Shown here piece after piece: positions 6,412 through 6,706 of a stretch of 6,706 nucleotides of DNA. Source of the DNA: Chitinophagaceae bacterium (GTDB taxonomy: Bacteria > Bacteroidota > Bacteroidia > Chitinophagales > Chitinophagaceae); assembly GCA_003456175.1 (NCBI GenBank), contig DMPB01000142.1, positions 1,749 to 8,454 on the forward strand. The letters run 5' to 3'. A program made the translations under genes and the position numbers. How positions within the stretch are numbered: position 1 is the first letter of the stretch; each line of letters begins with the position of its first letter. Below the pieces are notes generated by a model that was given only the letters and a program-made list of their open reading frames with translations, did not search any database and was not told the DNA's origin.

Positions 6412-6706
6412 TGTTTCACTACTGATGATTAATGACATGCATGCTAATACATTGTATAACAATAACATCTTATTAGTATGTATTCAAAAAACGAAGCATC
6501 TAAAAAGCACCAGAAAACAAAATTTTAAATTTCGAGCTATAAACTCGTTTCTAGAAATATGTGGCTGTTTATAGGGTATTAGCATCAAGTTCGGTTTTGT
6601 TACCCTCTTTATGTAATCATTTACGTAAGTAAATCCAAATTTATTTACGTTTAAAAAAGCTATTTTTACTAGCAGCTTATATTTCATTCAGGCCTTCAAA
6701 CCTTAG
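6412..6706. other. AT-rich stretch with no supported gene
   Basis: This lies upstream of the decayed minus-strand gene. Short ORFs exist on both strands (plus 6347-6574, minus 6484-6687), but they overlap each other, are Lys/Asn/Ile/Phe-rich and show no motif. I find no convincing TTTG/TAnnTTTG promoter for the pseudogene, which agrees with its decay. The right copy of the direct repeat lies here. The sequence may be older gene debris or the upstream region of something beyond the window. Confidence 0.45.
6611..6631 (+). repeat. direct repeat, right copy
   Basis: ATGTAATCAT followed directly by TTACGTAAGTA, matching the two blocks of the copy at 5682-5708. The longest exact shared stretch is 12 nt, TTTACGTAAGTA (5697-5708 and 6620-6631). 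It sits beyond the 5' end of the decayed T9SS gene. Confidence 0.35.

Noticed and set aside
6347..6574. Plus-strand ORF of 75 codons
   Set aside because: Overlaps the signal-peptide end of the minus-strand remnant and a competing minus ORF; low-complexity composition and no motif.
6484..6687. Minus-strand ORF of 67 codons
   Set aside because: No signal peptide, domain or convincing start context; composition typical of translated AT-rich spacer.

Overview
The window looks like chromosomal DNA from an AT-rich member of the Bacteroidota, probably near the Chitinophagales, Sphingobacteriales or Flavobacteriales. Three lineage markers support this: a GLPGLI-family protein, a SusC/TonB-receptor-like outer-membrane barrel with an N-terminal carboxypeptidase-regulatory-like domain, and the remains of a type IX secretion (T9SS) C-terminal sorting domain. 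Shine-Dalgarno sequences are nearly absent, as is usual for the phylum. No rRNA, tRNA, CRISPR array, transposase or integrase is visible.

Left block (1-1423): one intact exported serine hydrolase of the class C beta-lactamase/PBP-like family, bracketed by short sequences arranged like an integron gene cassette. GTTAGCGGT before the gene (21-29) is exactly complementary to ACCGCTAAC just after it (1287-1295). The latter opens an imperfect inverted repeat of about 135 bp ending in CGTTATAGG. The right half of that element is repeated just left of the gene at the same spacing. This is inferred to be an attC-like cassette structure; no integron integrase is in view.

Middle left (1424-1798): about 375 bp of very AT-rich sequence with only one doubtful 79-codon ORF.

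Central block (1799-5672): three same-strand genes. They encode a small exported six-cysteine protein of unknown family, a GLPGLI-family periplasmic protein, and a 903-residue TonB-receptor-like outer-membrane barrel. A perfect 10-bp stem separates the small gene from the other two, which are 4 bp apart. The arrangement resembles a dedicated locus in which an abundant small secreted peptide is made together with an envelope protein and an outer-membrane channel or receptor. The function is not known from sequence, and this is the best candidate for an undescribed system here.

Right block (5673-6706): no intact gene. The minus strand holds a decayed gene for a small T9SS-secreted protein, with a signal-peptide start near 6411, two frame changes, an internal stop and a degenerate sorting domain ending at 5863. 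Similar direct repeats lie at 5682-5708 and 6611-6631 on either side of it.
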